Position numbers and translations under genes: made by a program. This document shows positions 34,646 to 43,822 of a stretch of DNA of 59,516 nucleotides, piece by piece. The notes under the pieces are model-generated. The model did not search any database. It saw only the letters and a list, made by a program, of their open reading frames with translations, and was not told where the DNA came from. Source of the stretch: Chloroflexota bacterium (lineage in GTDB: Bacteria; Chloroflexota; Anaerolineae; Caldilineales; Caldilineaceae). How positions within the stretch are numbered: the stretch's first letter is position 1; each line of letters begins with the position of its first letter. The stretch lies in the NCBI GenBank assembly GCA_003577005.1, contig QEUW01000003.1, forward strand, positions 1-59,516. Direction: 5' to 3'.

Positions 34646-36307
34646 ATGAAGTCGAGGCACGCGGTATTCAGATTTTACGCCCTTTTCATGCTATTGCTTG
34701 TTGGGCTGCTCGTAGCCGGGTGTGCAGGCGCCGCGCCGGCGGCTGCACCCGCCGAGGAGGGACAGCCAGCTCAAACCGATCAGCCCGCCACTACCGGCGA
34801 GGTCGGGCGAGACGAAACCCTCATCTTTGCCGCCGATATGACCGACCTGCTCACGCTGGACCCGGCAGTAGCCTATGAGTTTGGTGGCATCCAGGTAGTG
34901 GGCAACGTGTACGAAACGCTGGTCAGCTTTGAACCTGGCCAACCCGGCATCAAGCCGCTGCTGGCCGATTCGTGGGAAATCGAGGATGGCGGCGAGATGT
35001 GGGTCGTCACTTTTTATCTCAACCCCAACGCCACCTTTGCCAGCGGCAACCCCGTGACGGCAGCGGATGTCATCTATTCGTGGGGGCGCGCCATCGACCT
35101 CAACAAATCACCCGCCTTCCTCTTCACCGACATCGCCAAACTCGCCCACGAAAACATGGCTGCGCTGGATGACCATACCCTCGAAGTCAAGCTGCCCAAA
35201 GATGTCAGCCCGCAGGTCTTTTTGTCGGTCATCAGCTTTAGCATTGCTGCCGTCCTCGACCAGGCGCTGGTCGAGCCCAACGCTGGCGACGACATGGGTT
35301 CCACCTGGCTCAACGATAACTCAGCGGGCAGCGGCCCCTATGTCTTAGAGGCGTGGGACCGCAGTGTCGGCGTGACGCTCAACGCCAACCCCAACTACTG
35401 GGGGCCGGCGCCAGCCATGAGGCGGGTCATCCTGCAGAATGTGCCGGAGCTGGCCAACCTGCAGGCGCTCATCGAAACCGGCGACGCTGACATCGTGCAG
35501 GACCTGGGACCGGAACAGAAGGCGGCGCTGGAAGGCAATCCCGATCTCAACCTGGTTGTCGGCCAGTCGAGCGTCATCGTCTATGTCGGCATGAACGCAA
35601 CCGAGCCGCCGCTCGACCAGGTAGAGGTGCGCGAGGCGCTCCGTTATGCTATCAACTATGACGACATCATTACATTGTTGGGAGGGAATGCCACGCTGGT
35701 GCAGGAGATCATCCCCATCGGCTTTCTGGGGCACACCGGCAACAACCCCTTTACCCAGGACCTGGACAGGGCCAGAGAGCTCCTAGCCCAGGCTGGCGTC
35801 GCCGAGGGAACCGAAATCGAATTCATTGTGCCCGTGGGCACGGCGCCCGGCGGCATCGAGTGGAGCACACTGGCAGCCAAGATCCAGAGCGATGTAGAGC
35901 AGATCGGCTTGACGCTCAACATCCAACAACTGCAACAGTCTGAACTGCTCAACATCTATCGTGCTCAAGAAGGCCAGATGGTCTTTATCAACTGGGGGCC
36001 CGACTTCCCCGACCCCGATGGCAACGCCACACCCTTTGCCAATTTTGAGGCACGTTCGCTGGCCTGGCGCAACGAATGGAACGACCCAACGGCGATTGAA
36101 CTCTCTAAACAGGCCGCTATCGCCCCTACTGAAGAGGAGCGCGTCCAGCTCTATCAGGAACTGACCGAGTACGTCCAACACAACGGTCCCTATATCCTGC
36201 TCTACCAGCCAACTCGCACCTTTGGCGTCCGCAACAATATCACTGGCTTTATCTACGACGCCGTCGACACGCCGGCTGTGACATTCGCCTTGATCGGCAA
36301 AGAGTAG
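34646..36307 (+). CDS. ABC transporter substrate-binding lipoprotein, family 5 (peptide/nickel type)
   Basis: 553 residues from the ATG at 34646 after GAGGAGACACAGCT; the in-frame upstream extension is not coding. Signal peptide with lipobox VAGC, an Ala/Pro/Glu/Thr linker, then the SBP_bac_5 domain (DLLTLDPAVAYEFGG, YETLVSFEPG, PLLADSWEIEDGGEMWVVTFYL, VREALRYAINYDDII). It delivers oligopeptides or similar ligands to the two permeases that follow. A TATAAT box lies at 34487-34492. Confidence 0.93.
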   Translation: MKSRHAVFRFYALFMLLLVGLLVAGCAGAAPAAAPAEEGQPAQTDQPATTGEVGRDETLIFAADMTDLLTLDPAVAYEFGGIQVVGNVYETLVSFEPGQPGIKPLLADSWEIEDGGEMWVVTFYLNPNATFASGNPVTAADVIYSWGRAIDLNKSPAFLFTDIAKLAHENMAALDDHTLEVKLPKDVSPQVFLSVISFSIAAVLDQALVEPNAGDDMGSTWLNDNSAGSGPYVLEAWDRSVGVTLNANPNYWGPAPAMRRVILQNVPELANLQALIETGDADIVQDLGPEQKAALEGNPDLNLVVGQSSVIVYVGMNATEPPLDQVEVREALRYAINYDDIITLLGGNATLVQEIIPIGFLGHTGNNPFTQDLDRARELLAQAGVAEGTEIEFIVPVGTAPGGIEWSTLAAKIQSDVEQIGLTLNIQQLQQSELLNIYRAQEGQMVFINWGPDFPDPDGNATPFANFEARSLAWRNEWNDPTAIELSKQAAIAPTEEERVQLYQELTEYVQHNGPYILLYQPTRTFGVRNNITGFIYDAVDTPAVTFALIGKE

Positions 36308-36388
36308 AGACTAGGAGATTGAGAGATTGTTGCAGGCTAGGGCACCAGCCTCCCAATCTCTCAATCTCGCAGTCTCGCAGTCTCTCCT
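36304..36388. repeat. Octamer-repeat hairpin between ABC genes
   Basis: The left arm AGAGACTA, GGAGATTG, AGAGATTG leads to a loop near AGGCTAGGGCACCAGCCT. The right arm, read on the minus strand, is GAGAGACT, GCGAGACT, GCGAGATT, GAGAGATT, GGGAGGCT. It starts within the substrate-binding-protein stop codon and ends at the permease ATG, so it fills the whole gap. It may tune expression of the two genes. Confidence 0.65.
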
Positions 36389-37396
36389 ATGTTTCGTTTC
36401 ATCCTTCGCCGGCTGGCCGGGCTGCTCTTCGTCTTGCTTGGCGTGACGCTTTTTGCCTTCTTTCTGGCGCAGGTGGTGCCGGTGGACCCGGTAGCCACGG
36501 CGCTGGGGCAGAACGCGCGCGATGACCAGATCGAGGCCTACCGCCGTGAACTTGGGTTGGACCGGCCGGTCTGGGAACAGTACGTTCGTTATATGGGCCG
36601 GTTGCTCACCGGCGATCTGGGCCAGTCGATTCGCACCCGCCGCGATGTGGCGCTCGATCTGCGCGATTTTCTGCCCGCCACGATTGAACTGGCAATGGCG
36701 GCGTTGTTGGTGTCACTCTGCGCCGGCATCCCGTTAGGTATCGTGGCGGCGCTCCATCGCAACACCTGGGTGGACGCGGCGGCGCGCCTGCTGGCGCTGG
36801 TGGGCGGTTCGCTGCCCATTTTCTATTTGGGGTTGCTGGCATTGGGTATTTTTTATCGGACACTCCGGTGGTTACCTGGCCCCGGCCGCCTCGATTCAAC
36901 CTTACGCCCGCCCGCGCCGATCACAGGGATGTACACTGTGGATGCCCTGTTGACAGGGAACTGGCCGGTCTTGCAGAATAGCCTCTATCATCTGATCCTG
37001 CCCGCGTTGGTTTTGGGTTACTTTTCAACGGCAGTGCTCTTGCGCATGGCCCGGTCGGCCACACTCGAAGTGCTGGCGCAGGACTTTGTCCGCACTGCCC
37101 AGGCCAAGGGGTTGCGCCAGCGGCTCGTGGTCTGGCGCCACGTGCTCAAGAACGCCATGCCCCCAGTGTTGACCACCGTCGGCCTGGCCTTTGGCAGCTT
37201 ACTGAGCGGTGCGGTGCTCACCGAAACCATCTTCAACTGGCCTGGGCTGGGACGGTATGCCACCACCTCGGTCACCAGCTTGGATTTCCCGGCGGTCATG
37301 GGGGTGACATTGGTGGCTGCAATCGTCTATCCAACTGTCAACACACTGGTCGACATTGGCTATCGCTTGCTCGACCCGCGCGTTCAGGTCGAGTAA
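36389..37396 (+). CDS. ABC transporter permease, DppB/OppB type
   Basis: 335 residues with six hydrophobic helices. Typical start MFRFILRRLAGLLFVLLGVTLFAF, then VDPVATALGQNARDDQIEAYRRELGLDRP and the EAA loop region FVRTAQAKGLRQRLVVWRHVLKNA with the coupling glycine. First membrane subunit of the importer. No ribosome site is visible because the repeat hairpin ends at the start codon. Confidence 0.93.
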   Translation: MFRFILRRLAGLLFVLLGVTLFAFFLAQVVPVDPVATALGQNARDDQIEAYRRELGLDRPVWEQYVRYMGRLLTGDLGQSIRTRRDVALDLRDFLPATIELAMAALLVSLCAGIPLGIVAALHRNTWVDAAARLLALVGGSLPIFYLGLLALGIFYRTLRWLPGPGRLDSTLRPPAPITGMYTVDALLTGNWPVLQNSLYHLILPALVLGYFSTAVLLRMARSATLEVLAQDFVRTAQAKGLRQRLVVWRHVLKNAMPPVLTTVGLAFGSLLSGAVLTETIFNWPGLGRYATTSVTSLDFPAVMGVTLVAAIVYPTVNTLVDIGYRLLDPRVQVE

Positions 37397-37427
37397 ACCA
37401 ATTTCAACAAGTCGCATGATCAGACAC

Positions 37428-37499
37428 TCGCAATGCGTAATGCGTAAAGCGTAATTGATAATCAATCACCTACGGACTACGCATCCCGTATCACGCATT
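37428..37499. repeat. Heptamer-repeat hairpin, unit GCGTAAT
   Basis: GCGTAAT, GCGTAAA and GCGTAAT on the left arm; on the minus strand the right arm reads GCGTGAT, ACGGGAT, GCGTAGT and CCGTAGG. The loop contains TTGATAATCAATC. It fills the gap between the two permease genes and ends at the GTG start of the second. Confidence 0.65.
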
Positions 37500-37503
37500 C
37501 TCT

Positions 37504-38391
37504 GTGACAACAACTACCCTTGCACCTATCGCACGATCTCCAGTTCTACCCGTGGCGCCGCGCCGTCGTTGGCTACGCCGTCTGTTGCGCGAACCGACAA
37601 CCGTCTTGGGTCTGGTACTGTTGTTCTGTTTCATGGCGCTGGCGTTGCTGGCGCCGCTGATCAGCCCGTACAACCCCTTGACCCCAAATGTACAGGCCAG
37701 CCTCACGCCGCCATCCCCTGCCTATCTGCTGGGCACGGATAAGCTGGGGCGCGATATCTTGAGCCGCATGTTGTATGGGGCGCGCATCTCGCTGCGTTCG
37801 GGGCTGCTCGTAGTGTTGGGCGCCGGCAGCTTTGGGGCTCTGGTGGGGCTGATTGCAGGCTATCGCAGAGGCTGGGCGGATGAAGCGCTTATGCGCGTTA
37901 CCGACATCTTCTTTGCCTTCCCCTTCTTGATCCTGGCAATGGCGATTGCCGCAGCGTTGGGGCCGAGTCTACGCAACGCGCTGATCGCTGTGGCGGTGGT
38001 GAGTTGGCCGGTCTATGCGCGCCTGGTGCGTGGCCAGGTGTTGATCCTGCGTGAGCGCGAATTTGTCCAGGCGGCGCAGGCCATTGGGGCGACAAGCAGT
38101 CGTATCCTCTTGCGCCATCTGCTGCCTAACACGCTGGCGCCGCTGCTGGTGCAGGCCAGCTTTGACATGGGCGCCACGATCCTCAGCGTGGCCGGTCTCT
38201 CGTTTATCGGTTTTGGCGCCCAACCGCCCACACCTGAGTGGGGCGTCATGATCAGCGAAGGGCGCAACTATATCACCACCCAGTGGTGGTTGACCGGCGT
38301 GCCGGCCGTGGCGATCCTGCTGCTAGTGGCGAGTTTCAACCTGATTGGCGATGGGTTGCGCGATCTGCTTGATCCGCGTTTGAAGCGGTAG
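37504..38391 (+). CDS. ABC transporter permease, DppC/OppC type
   Basis: 295 residues from a GTG. The N-terminal helix LVLLFCFMALALLAPLISPYNP, then YLLGTDKLGRDILSRMLYGARISL and the EAA loop FVQAAQAIGATSSRILLRHLLPN are diagnostic for the second permease. No ATP-binding (DppD/DppF) genes follow: a restriction endonuclease gene starts 36 bases later. The ATPases must be elsewhere or lost. Confidence 0.93.
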   Translation: MTTTTLAPIARSPVLPVAPRRRWLRRLLREPTTVLGLVLLFCFMALALLAPLISPYNPLTPNVQASLTPPSPAYLLGTDKLGRDILSRMLYGARISLRSGLLVVLGAGSFGALVGLIAGYRRGWADEALMRVTDIFFAFPFLILAMAIAAALGPSLRNALIAVAVVSWPVYARLVRGQVLILREREFVQAAQAIGATSSRILLRHLLPNTLAPLLVQASFDMGATILSVAGLSFIGFGAQPPTPEWGVMISEGRNYITTQWWLTGVPAVAILLLVASFNLIGDGLRDLLDPRLKR

Positions 38392-38426
38392 TTGAATCCG
38401 ATTAAAAGTCATAGAGTTCGTCGATT

Positions 38427-39050
38427 ATGGCCGACTTCACCGAATTTGAATCATGTGCACCAGTGCAGCTACGGTCAGCTGGCTTTAACCCAGCCGCGGT
38501 TCTCCCCTATGGCCTGGACATTACACATGTTGAGTCCGCTCTGAATGAATTTCTGGATTTCCTGGGGTTCATTAACAATCAGCTACATACGCGCCAGATC
38601 GCCCGACTTGAAACCATGTTGATGCCAGCTAATTTTAGTAGCATCGTCGGCGAGTTCATTTCTGCGACAATCCCAAAGTACTGTAAGATTCTGGTCAAGA
38701 ACAGATACCATAACGGCCACCGCGACCTGATTCCAGCGGGAGCATTTGTCGGCGATGCTGTCCAACACTCCGAGGTTGGGATCGAAATCAAAGCGTCAAG
38801 ATATTTGCGCGGGTGGCAAGGTCATAACCCTGAGAATATCTGGCTTATGGTGTTTATGTTTGACTGTAATCGCCCAAGAGATGTCGCTCCACGCCCTTTT
38901 CGATTCATCAGAGTAGTGGGCGCCTTGCTCGAACAAAGGGATTGGATATTTTCTGGTCGCTCAACAACGAGTCGTAGAACGATTACTGCAAGTGTCACGG
39001 AATCAGGATATGCGAAGATGATGGCAAACTGGATATACAAGGAGTCATAA
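38427..39050 (+). CDS. Putative type II restriction endonuclease
   Basis: 207 residues, no strong ribosome site. A PD-(D/E)xK-like arrangement is visible: Asp in GHRDLIPAG (about residue 100), then GIEIKASRY with Glu and Lys near 119-121. The gene is convergent with a DNA methyltransferase and overlaps it by 6 bp, the main reason for the restriction assignment. It looks AT-richer than its neighbours, suggesting transfer. Recognition site unknown. Confidence 0.78.
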   Translation: MADFTEFESCAPVQLRSAGFNPAAVLPYGLDITHVESALNEFLDFLGFINNQLHTRQIARLETMLMPANFSSIVGEFISATIPKYCKILVKNRYHNGHRDLIPAGAFVGDAVQHSEVGIEIKASRYLRGWQGHNPENIWLMVFMFDCNRPRDVAPRPFRFIRVVGALLEQRDWIFSGRSTTSRRTITASVTESGYAKMMANWIYKES

Positions 39051-39998
39051 GCCAGAAATATCCAATAAAAATGGTTGTCTTGTCTCTTCTTCAATCATCA
39101 AACCAGCTAGTTTTGGAATTGCATGTTTACTCATCTCAAAATAATCTGAGTACCGTTCAATTCCAACGCAACTCAAACCGAGCGCCTCGGCAGCGGCAAC
39201 GGTGGAGCCGGAGCCCATAAATGGATCGAGAATGATGCCTTTACCTAATAGCAGTGCAGCATGTACGATCTGGCGCAAGAATGACTGGGGCTTAAGGCTG
39301 GGATGAGCAGCGATTTCTCGTTCCCGCTGCGGCGTTCGCTCGCTGATGATCACATCACTAAAGGGCTGTTCATCGCTAACTCGCCGCAAGCCTCCGGTGC
39401 CGAATGTGCGCAAACAGTCACTAAGCGTCATGCCGGCAGGGATCGGTTTCCGAAAGATTCCCCATGGCTCGTAGCAGCTTCGAGGAAGAGAGCAGACACC
39501 GGCGAATTCTTCTTCCGCATTCTTGGGACGATCCCCGCCACGAAAGGTACGGACTAGACGAATGATCTGACCACGAAACTCCAAGCCACCTTCGACAAGT
39601 GCAGAAAAGACGAATTGCGACAGAAATGCGTTGCTAGTAAAAAAGATGTGGCCACCCGGTCGCAAAACCCGCATGGCCAATCGGCTCCATTCGAGAAAGA
39701 ACTGATAAAGGGTGTCGCGCTCTTTTTGTGTCAGCGCGGTAAATCGGGGCAATGGAGCCCGCTGGCTGCCGTCGAAAGAGGGAGGGATGCGCCAGATGCC
39801 ACCGTTGCCATTCGCTCGCTTTTCGATTTGAGCGAAATCATACTCTTTTACGCCATAAGGGGGATCTGTGACGATGGCATGGATGCTTTCTTGCGGCGCC
39901 TTCCCCATCCACTCCAGGCAATCAGCATGGACAATCAAGGAGTTCGTGAGCCGGTGGCACTGATAGTCGAGCGTAAAAGGCTCTAGCAGAGGTTCCAT
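39045..39998 (-). CDS. Site-specific DNA methyltransferase (beta-class, DPPY)
   Basis: 317 residues. Motif IV TDPPYGV is at about residues 43-49 and precedes the SAM motif DPFMGSGSTVAAAEALGL (about 257-274), the beta-class order. A target-recognition region lies between. DPPY fits N6-adenine or N4-cytosine methylation. The ATG is two bases after the stop of the Phd-type gene, and its ribosome site lies inside that gene. It should protect the host from the convergent nuclease. Confidence 0.9.
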   Translation of the reverse strand: MEPLLEPFTLDYQCHRLTNSLIVHADCLEWMGKAPQESIHAIVTDPPYGVKEYDFAQIEKRANGNGGIWRIPPSFDGSQRAPLPRFTALTQKERDTLYQFFLEWSRLAMRVLRPGGHIFFTSNAFLSQFVFSALVEGGLEFRGQIIRLVRTFRGGDRPKNAEEEFAGVCSLPRSCYEPWGIFRKPIPAGMTLSDCLRTFGTGGLRRVSDEQPFSDVIISERTPQREREIAAHPSLKPQSFLRQIVHAALLLGKGIILDPFMGSGSTVAAAEALGLSCVGIERYSDYFEMSKHAIPKLAGLMIEEETRQPFLLDISGL

Positions 39999-40000
39999 GC

Positions 40001-40246
40001 TTATCTCTCTTCGACCTGGGCGCCCAGGGCATAAACTGGACTAAGCTCTTTGATCGTAGTTTCCAATCTTCTGCGTTCGGATTCCGCTGCCAAGAGAATG
40101 CCTTCAAAATCAGTAAGACTGAGAATGATAGCTTGCGATGTGTTACGGCGCTGCACCACATAACGTGTACCATTTTGTACCACGTCGTCTAAGATGCGGC
40201 CAAAGTTGTTCTGTGCTTCGGTCGAGGCGATCAATCTGGTACTCAT
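40001..40246 (-). CDS. Phd/YefM-type antitoxin-like regulator
   Basis: 81 residues. The N-terminal STRLIASTEAQNNFGRILDDVVQNGTRYVVQRRN matches Phd/YefM DNA-binding antitoxins, with the AIILSLTDFEGIL segment following. No toxin gene (Doc, YoeB or PIN type) lies next to it; instead its stop is two bases from the methylase start. It may repress its own operon and so control methylase expression, or be an orphan antitoxin. Confidence 0.82.
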   Translation of the reverse strand: MSTRLIASTEAQNNFGRILDDVVQNGTRYVVQRRNTSQAIILSLTDFEGILLAAESERRRLETTIKELSPVYALGAQVEER

Positions 40247-40402
40247 GCGTTCATCCCCTAAGCAATTTAGCTAATCTGGATAGATCATACAACACATTTG
40301 TTCTAATGTCAACACTGACGTGATCTTCACAAGGGCTTACAGTTACGCGACCGTTCTGAATTCCGACAGTGAGGAATCTACAACACGTTTTAGGAAAGGA
40401 AC

Positions 40403-41422
40403 ATGATGGCCCGCTGGAATGTACTCATCACCGACTACGCCTGGCCCACGTTGGACATCGAGCGCGAAGTGCTGGCCCAAGTGGATGCGCAGCTCACCGT
40501 CGCACAACGCGGCGACGAGGCCGAGTTGATCACCCTGGCTCCCACAGCAGACGCCATTCTCACCTGTTGGAAGCAGGTGACACCCGCAGTGCTGGCTGCG
40601 GCGCCCAACTGCCGTATCGTCAGCCGTTACGGCATCGGGCTGGACAACATTGCGGTCGATGAAGCGACCCGGCGTGGTATCCTTGTGGCCAATGTGCCCG
40701 ACTTTTGCCGGGAAGAGGTTTCGGACCACGTGATGGCGCTCATTCTGGCGTGGGCGCGGCGGGTTGTGCCGTTCGCCAACGCGACCCGGCGTGGAGAGTG
40801 GGAACTGGGTCTGGGTCGTGAGATTCCCCGTCTTGCCGGACAAACATTGGGGCTGGTGGGATATGGCAACCTGGCGCGAGCAGTTGTGCCGAAGGCGTTG
40901 GCTTTTGGCTTGAAGATCGTGGCTTTTACCCCGCGCCTGGCGCCTGACACCCTTGCACCGTTCGGGGCTGTTGCGCCTTCACTCGAAATATTGCTACACG
41001 AATCTGACTACGTATCGATTCACGTACCGCTGACCGACGAAACGCGCGGGCTAATCAACGCCAGCCGGCTCCGACAGATGAAACCCACCGCGCTGCTGAT
41101 CAACACCTCGCGCGGCGCCGTCATTGACGAGTCTGCATTGGTCACTGCACTACACGAAGGATGGATCGGTGGCGCCGCCCTCGATGTTCTCACCCAAGAG
41201 CCGCCTCCACCAGATCACCCCCTGTTGGGGCTTGACAATGTGCTGCTCACCCCCCATGCGGCCTTCTACTCGACTGCGGCGATCGCCGCCCTGGCGCGCA
41301 CGGCCAGCCAGCAAGTCGCACAGGCGTTGCGCGGCGAGCGCCCGGCGCACGTGGTCAACCCTGCTGTTTTTCAACAACCGTTGCCCCCTCGTTTCCAACT
41401 CCCGAACCCTCCCCTCGTATAG
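40403..41422 (+). CDS. D-isomer-specific 2-hydroxyacid dehydrogenase (CtBP-like group)
   Basis: 339 residues; the second ATG (40406) has AAGGA at better spacing. NAD-binding fold with GLVGYGNLARAVVPKA (GxGxxG variant) and the catalytic set: Arg in INTSRGAVID, Glu in LDVLTQEPP, His in LLTPHAAFYS. The substrate-binding half flanks it, with NCRIVSRYGIGLDNI. It reduces or oxidises a 2-hydroxy/2-oxo acid; the exact substrate is not evident. Confidence 0.9.
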   Translation: MMARWNVLITDYAWPTLDIEREVLAQVDAQLTVAQRGDEAELITLAPTADAILTCWKQVTPAVLAAAPNCRIVSRYGIGLDNIAVDEATRRGILVANVPDFCREEVSDHVMALILAWARRVVPFANATRRGEWELGLGREIPRLAGQTLGLVGYGNLARAVVPKALAFGLKIVAFTPRLAPDTLAPFGAVAPSLEILLHESDYVSIHVPLTDETRGLINASRLRQMKPTALLINTSRGAVIDESALVTALHEGWIGGAALDVLTQEPPPPDHPLLGLDNVLLTPHAAFYSTAAIAALARTASQQVAQALRGERPAHVVNPAVFQQPLPPRFQLPNPPLV

Positions 41423-41665
41423 TCATTTCATACGACCTATCACCTTGACTACGCTATCTATATCACATAGATAGCGACGCGCAGTGCCATGTATGTGATG
41501 TAGCCTACAAAATTTTTTATGACTATGCGAATATCAAATATTACTACACGAAGAGCCATGGGCTCAAATTTTTTGCTTGACTTTTCCCATAGTTGTGATA
41601 CTTTCGACCGTGATTACAGCGCACGGCGTGTCATCGCTTGAAACAGAATACGGGAGGACATCGAA

Positions 41666-42049
41666 ATGAAATTGGAGCATGTGGCCATCAATGTGCCGGA
41701 CCCCGCAGGCCAGGCCGCCTGGTTTGTTGACCACCTTGGCATGCGGGTCGTCGTGGCCAGCAGCGCCCCACCCTATATGCACTTCGTCGCCGACCAGGCC
41801 GGCACGATGATTGAACTCTACAACAATCCGGCCGCCCCAATGCCGGACTATGCAAATATCGACCCGTTCAATCTGCACTTTGCTTTTGCGTCTACTGATA
41901 TCGAGGCGGATCGAGCGCGCATGTTGGCGGCCGGCGCCACAGCAGTTGGCGAAATTACGACCAATGCTAGCGGTGACAAGCTCTGCTTTTTGCGAACACC
42001 CTGGCACGTACCTTTTCAATTCGTACAGCGGCAGAAGCCATTGATCTGA
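41666..42049 (+). CDS. VOC-family (glyoxalase-like) protein
   Basis: 127 residues, ATG after GGGAGGACATCGAA. N-terminal KLEHVAINVPDPAGQAAWFVDHLGMRVV is the vicinal-oxygen-chelate start. AGTMIELYNN carries the metal-ligand Glu, and LRTPWHVPFQFVQR closes the fold. Small single-barrel pair; could be a lyase, dioxygenase or binding protein. Confidence 0.85.
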   Translation: MKLEHVAINVPDPAGQAAWFVDHLGMRVVVASSAPPYMHFVADQAGTMIELYNNPAAPMPDYANIDPFNLHFAFASTDIEADRARMLAAGATAVGEITTNASGDKLCFLRTPWHVPFQFVQRQKPLI

Positions 42050-42231
42050 GCCGCACGGCTCAAAAGGAGGAGCGGCCAAAGCCTGTTGCGCGACTTTTTG
42101 CCCCCAATTCTGTCATGATGATCGACAGCGCTCAGAGCCTGGCCCAAACATCTGACTATCCGAATTTTCCAAGAGCATTGCATGTTGTCGTCTTTGCGTC
42201 TTCATGTTGCACTTGCGATAAGGAGCCTACT

Positions 42232-42978
42232 ATGCATCGCTTTTATCTTCTTCGGGGCCGGGCGCTCCATCTGAGTCTGGTTGCGTTTCTTGCGGTGACG
42301 TTGGTTGTTGCGCTACTGCCCACGGCGGCCATGGCCGCGCCGGTCGCCGATGACTATGGGTACGGCCATGACCGTGGCTGCGGCGACTGCTACCTTGTCC
42401 GCAAAGGGGACACGCTCAGCCAGATTGCCAAATGGTACGGCGTGAGCGTTTGGGCGCTGGCGCGGGCCAATGGGATCTCTGACCCCAATCATATCTATGT
42501 TGGCCAGAAGTTGTGGATTCCATGCGATGGCTGCGACTACAAGCGGGGCTATCATGATTCCGGCTATAAGGACGGCTGTGATGGCTGCGGGTATGACCAC
42601 AAGCCTTCTTATGGCTACGACTGTGACGGCTGTGGGTATGACCACAAGTCCTACGATGATTATGGCTGTGATGGCTGCGGGTATGACCACAAGTCCTACG
42701 ATGATTATGGCTGTGACGGCTGTGGAAAGCACTATCAGCCCCCGCCGACTCATTACGGGTGTGGCAATTGTGGCATGTATTACAAACCACCGAAGACCCA
42801 CTACGATTGCGGTGGCTGTGGCAAACCCGGGTATGGGCATGGCACTTACGTGGTTCGACCGGGCGACACCCTCAGCCAGATCGCCAAGTGGTATGGGGTG
42901 AATGTCCACTATCTGGCGCACAAAAATGGCATCTCCAACCCCAGCAAGATCTATGTGGGCCAGGTGATCTATCTCTAA
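42232..42978 (+). CDS. Secreted LysM protein with CxxC tandem repeats
   Basis: 248 residues from the ATG at 42232 (AAGGAG upstream). The signal peptide ends at AMA-AP. Two LysM domains, about residues 50-93 ([21 protein letters not shown]) and 203-248 ([21 protein letters not shown], ending IYVGQVIYL), flank a Gly/Tyr/Asp/Cys-rich linker. The linker has 15-16-residue units such as CDGCGYDHKSYDDYG; eight CxxC pairs are present in the protein. LysM should bind peptidoglycan or related glycans. The cysteines could bind metal or cross-link. First of three tandem paralogues. Confidence 0.85.
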   Translation: MHRFYLLRGRALHLSLVAFLAVTLVVALLPTAAMAAPVADDYGYGHDRGCGDCYLVRKGDTLSQIAKWYGVSVWALARANGISDPNHIYVGQKLWIPCDGCDYKRGYHDSGYKDGCDGCGYDHKPSYGYDCDGCGYDHKSYDDYGCDGCGYDHKSYDDYGCDGCGKHYQPPPTHYGCGNCGMYYKPPKTHYDCGGCGKPGYGHGTYVVRPGDTLSQIAKWYGVNVHYLAHKNGISNPSKIYVGQVIYL

Positions 42979-43089
42979 CGCTTCTCGCAGATGCGGGTGG
43001 GCTACGGTGAGCTTTTGGCCCATAGCCCATCCTGTCATCTTGATTATCATGATGCAGTTCGCTGTAGCAGTTCAAGAAAGGAGTAAATC

Positions 43090-43683
43090 ATGTTTCGCTC
43101 TCGTCTCTTTAGTGGCCGGGTTCGCAAGATGAGCGTACTTGTAGCCCTGGCATTGACGCTGGTCCTGGCAGCATTGCCTGCCGCGGTCATGGCTGCCCCC
43201 GTTGCCAATGGTCATGGGTACGGTCATGGGTACGGTCACGGGTACGGTCACGGGTACGGCTATAAAGGCTGTGATGGCTGCTATGTCGTAAAGAAGGGTG
43301 ACACGCTCAGCCAGATCGCCAAGTGGTACGGCGTCAATGTATACACGCTGGCGCGGTACAATGGGATCAGCAACCCCAGCAAGATCTATGTCGGCCAGCA
43401 CCTGCGCATCCCGCCTGGCCACTGCTATGACTGCGGGCCCAGCAAGGGACACTACACGCCACCGCCCAAGTACGACTATGGCTGCAAGGGGTGCGGCTAT
43501 GACCACAAGCCCACCTACGGCAAGCCCCACTACGGTTATGGGCACAAGTATCATGTCGTGAAGAAAGGAGATACGCTCAGCCAGATCGCCAAGTGGTACG
43601 GTGTGAGCACCCACTACCTGGCAAAAAAGAACCACATCAGCAACCCGAGCAAGATCTATGTCGGCCAGGTGATCTACCTGTAG
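43090..43683 (+). CDS. Secreted LysM protein, second paralogue
   Basis: 197 residues, ATG after AAAGGAG. Signal peptide ([18 protein letters not shown]), a HGYGHGYG repeat, LysM1 ([21 protein letters not shown]), a shorter linker with [10 protein letters not shown], and LysM2 ending IYVGQVIYL. Three CxxC pairs remain. Its LysM domains are nearly identical to those of the preceding gene, indicating recent duplication. Confidence 0.85.
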   Translation: MFRSRLFSGRVRKMSVLVALALTLVLAALPAAVMAAPVANGHGYGHGYGHGYGHGYGYKGCDGCYVVKKGDTLSQIAKWYGVNVYTLARYNGISNPSKIYVGQHLRIPPGHCYDCGPSKGHYTPPPKYDYGCKGCGYDHKPTYGKPHYGYGHKYHVVKKGDTLSQIAKWYGVSTHYLAKKNHISNPSKIYVGQVIYL

Positions 43684-43702
43684 TTGTACAGTCGAAGTTC
43701 AT

Positions 43703-43739
43703 CCCACTTTCTGGTCTCCTTTCGCTACCGGAAAGTGGG
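43703..43739. terminator. Hairpin between second and third LysM genes
   Basis: CCCACTTTCTGGT and ACCGGAAAGTGGG pair around an 11-base loop, 20 bases after the second LysM stop. It has no T-tract, so it may be an attenuator or mRNA-stability hairpin rather than a strong terminator. Confidence 0.5.
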
Positions 43740-43822
43740 ACGCCGGGCCTCCGATGGCATTATCCTCCGATGGCATCGTGCCCGATCTAACTGTATCATC
43801 CTGTCACTGAAAGGAAGTATCT

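Noticed and set aside
38427..39050. Part of the ABC transporter operon (ATPase)
   Set aside because: No Walker A or signature motif; the D...ExK pattern and the convergent methylase favour a nuclease.
40247..40402. Toxin gene partner for the Phd-type antitoxin
   Set aside because: The 156-bp gap has no toxin-like ORF, and the other side is the methylase.
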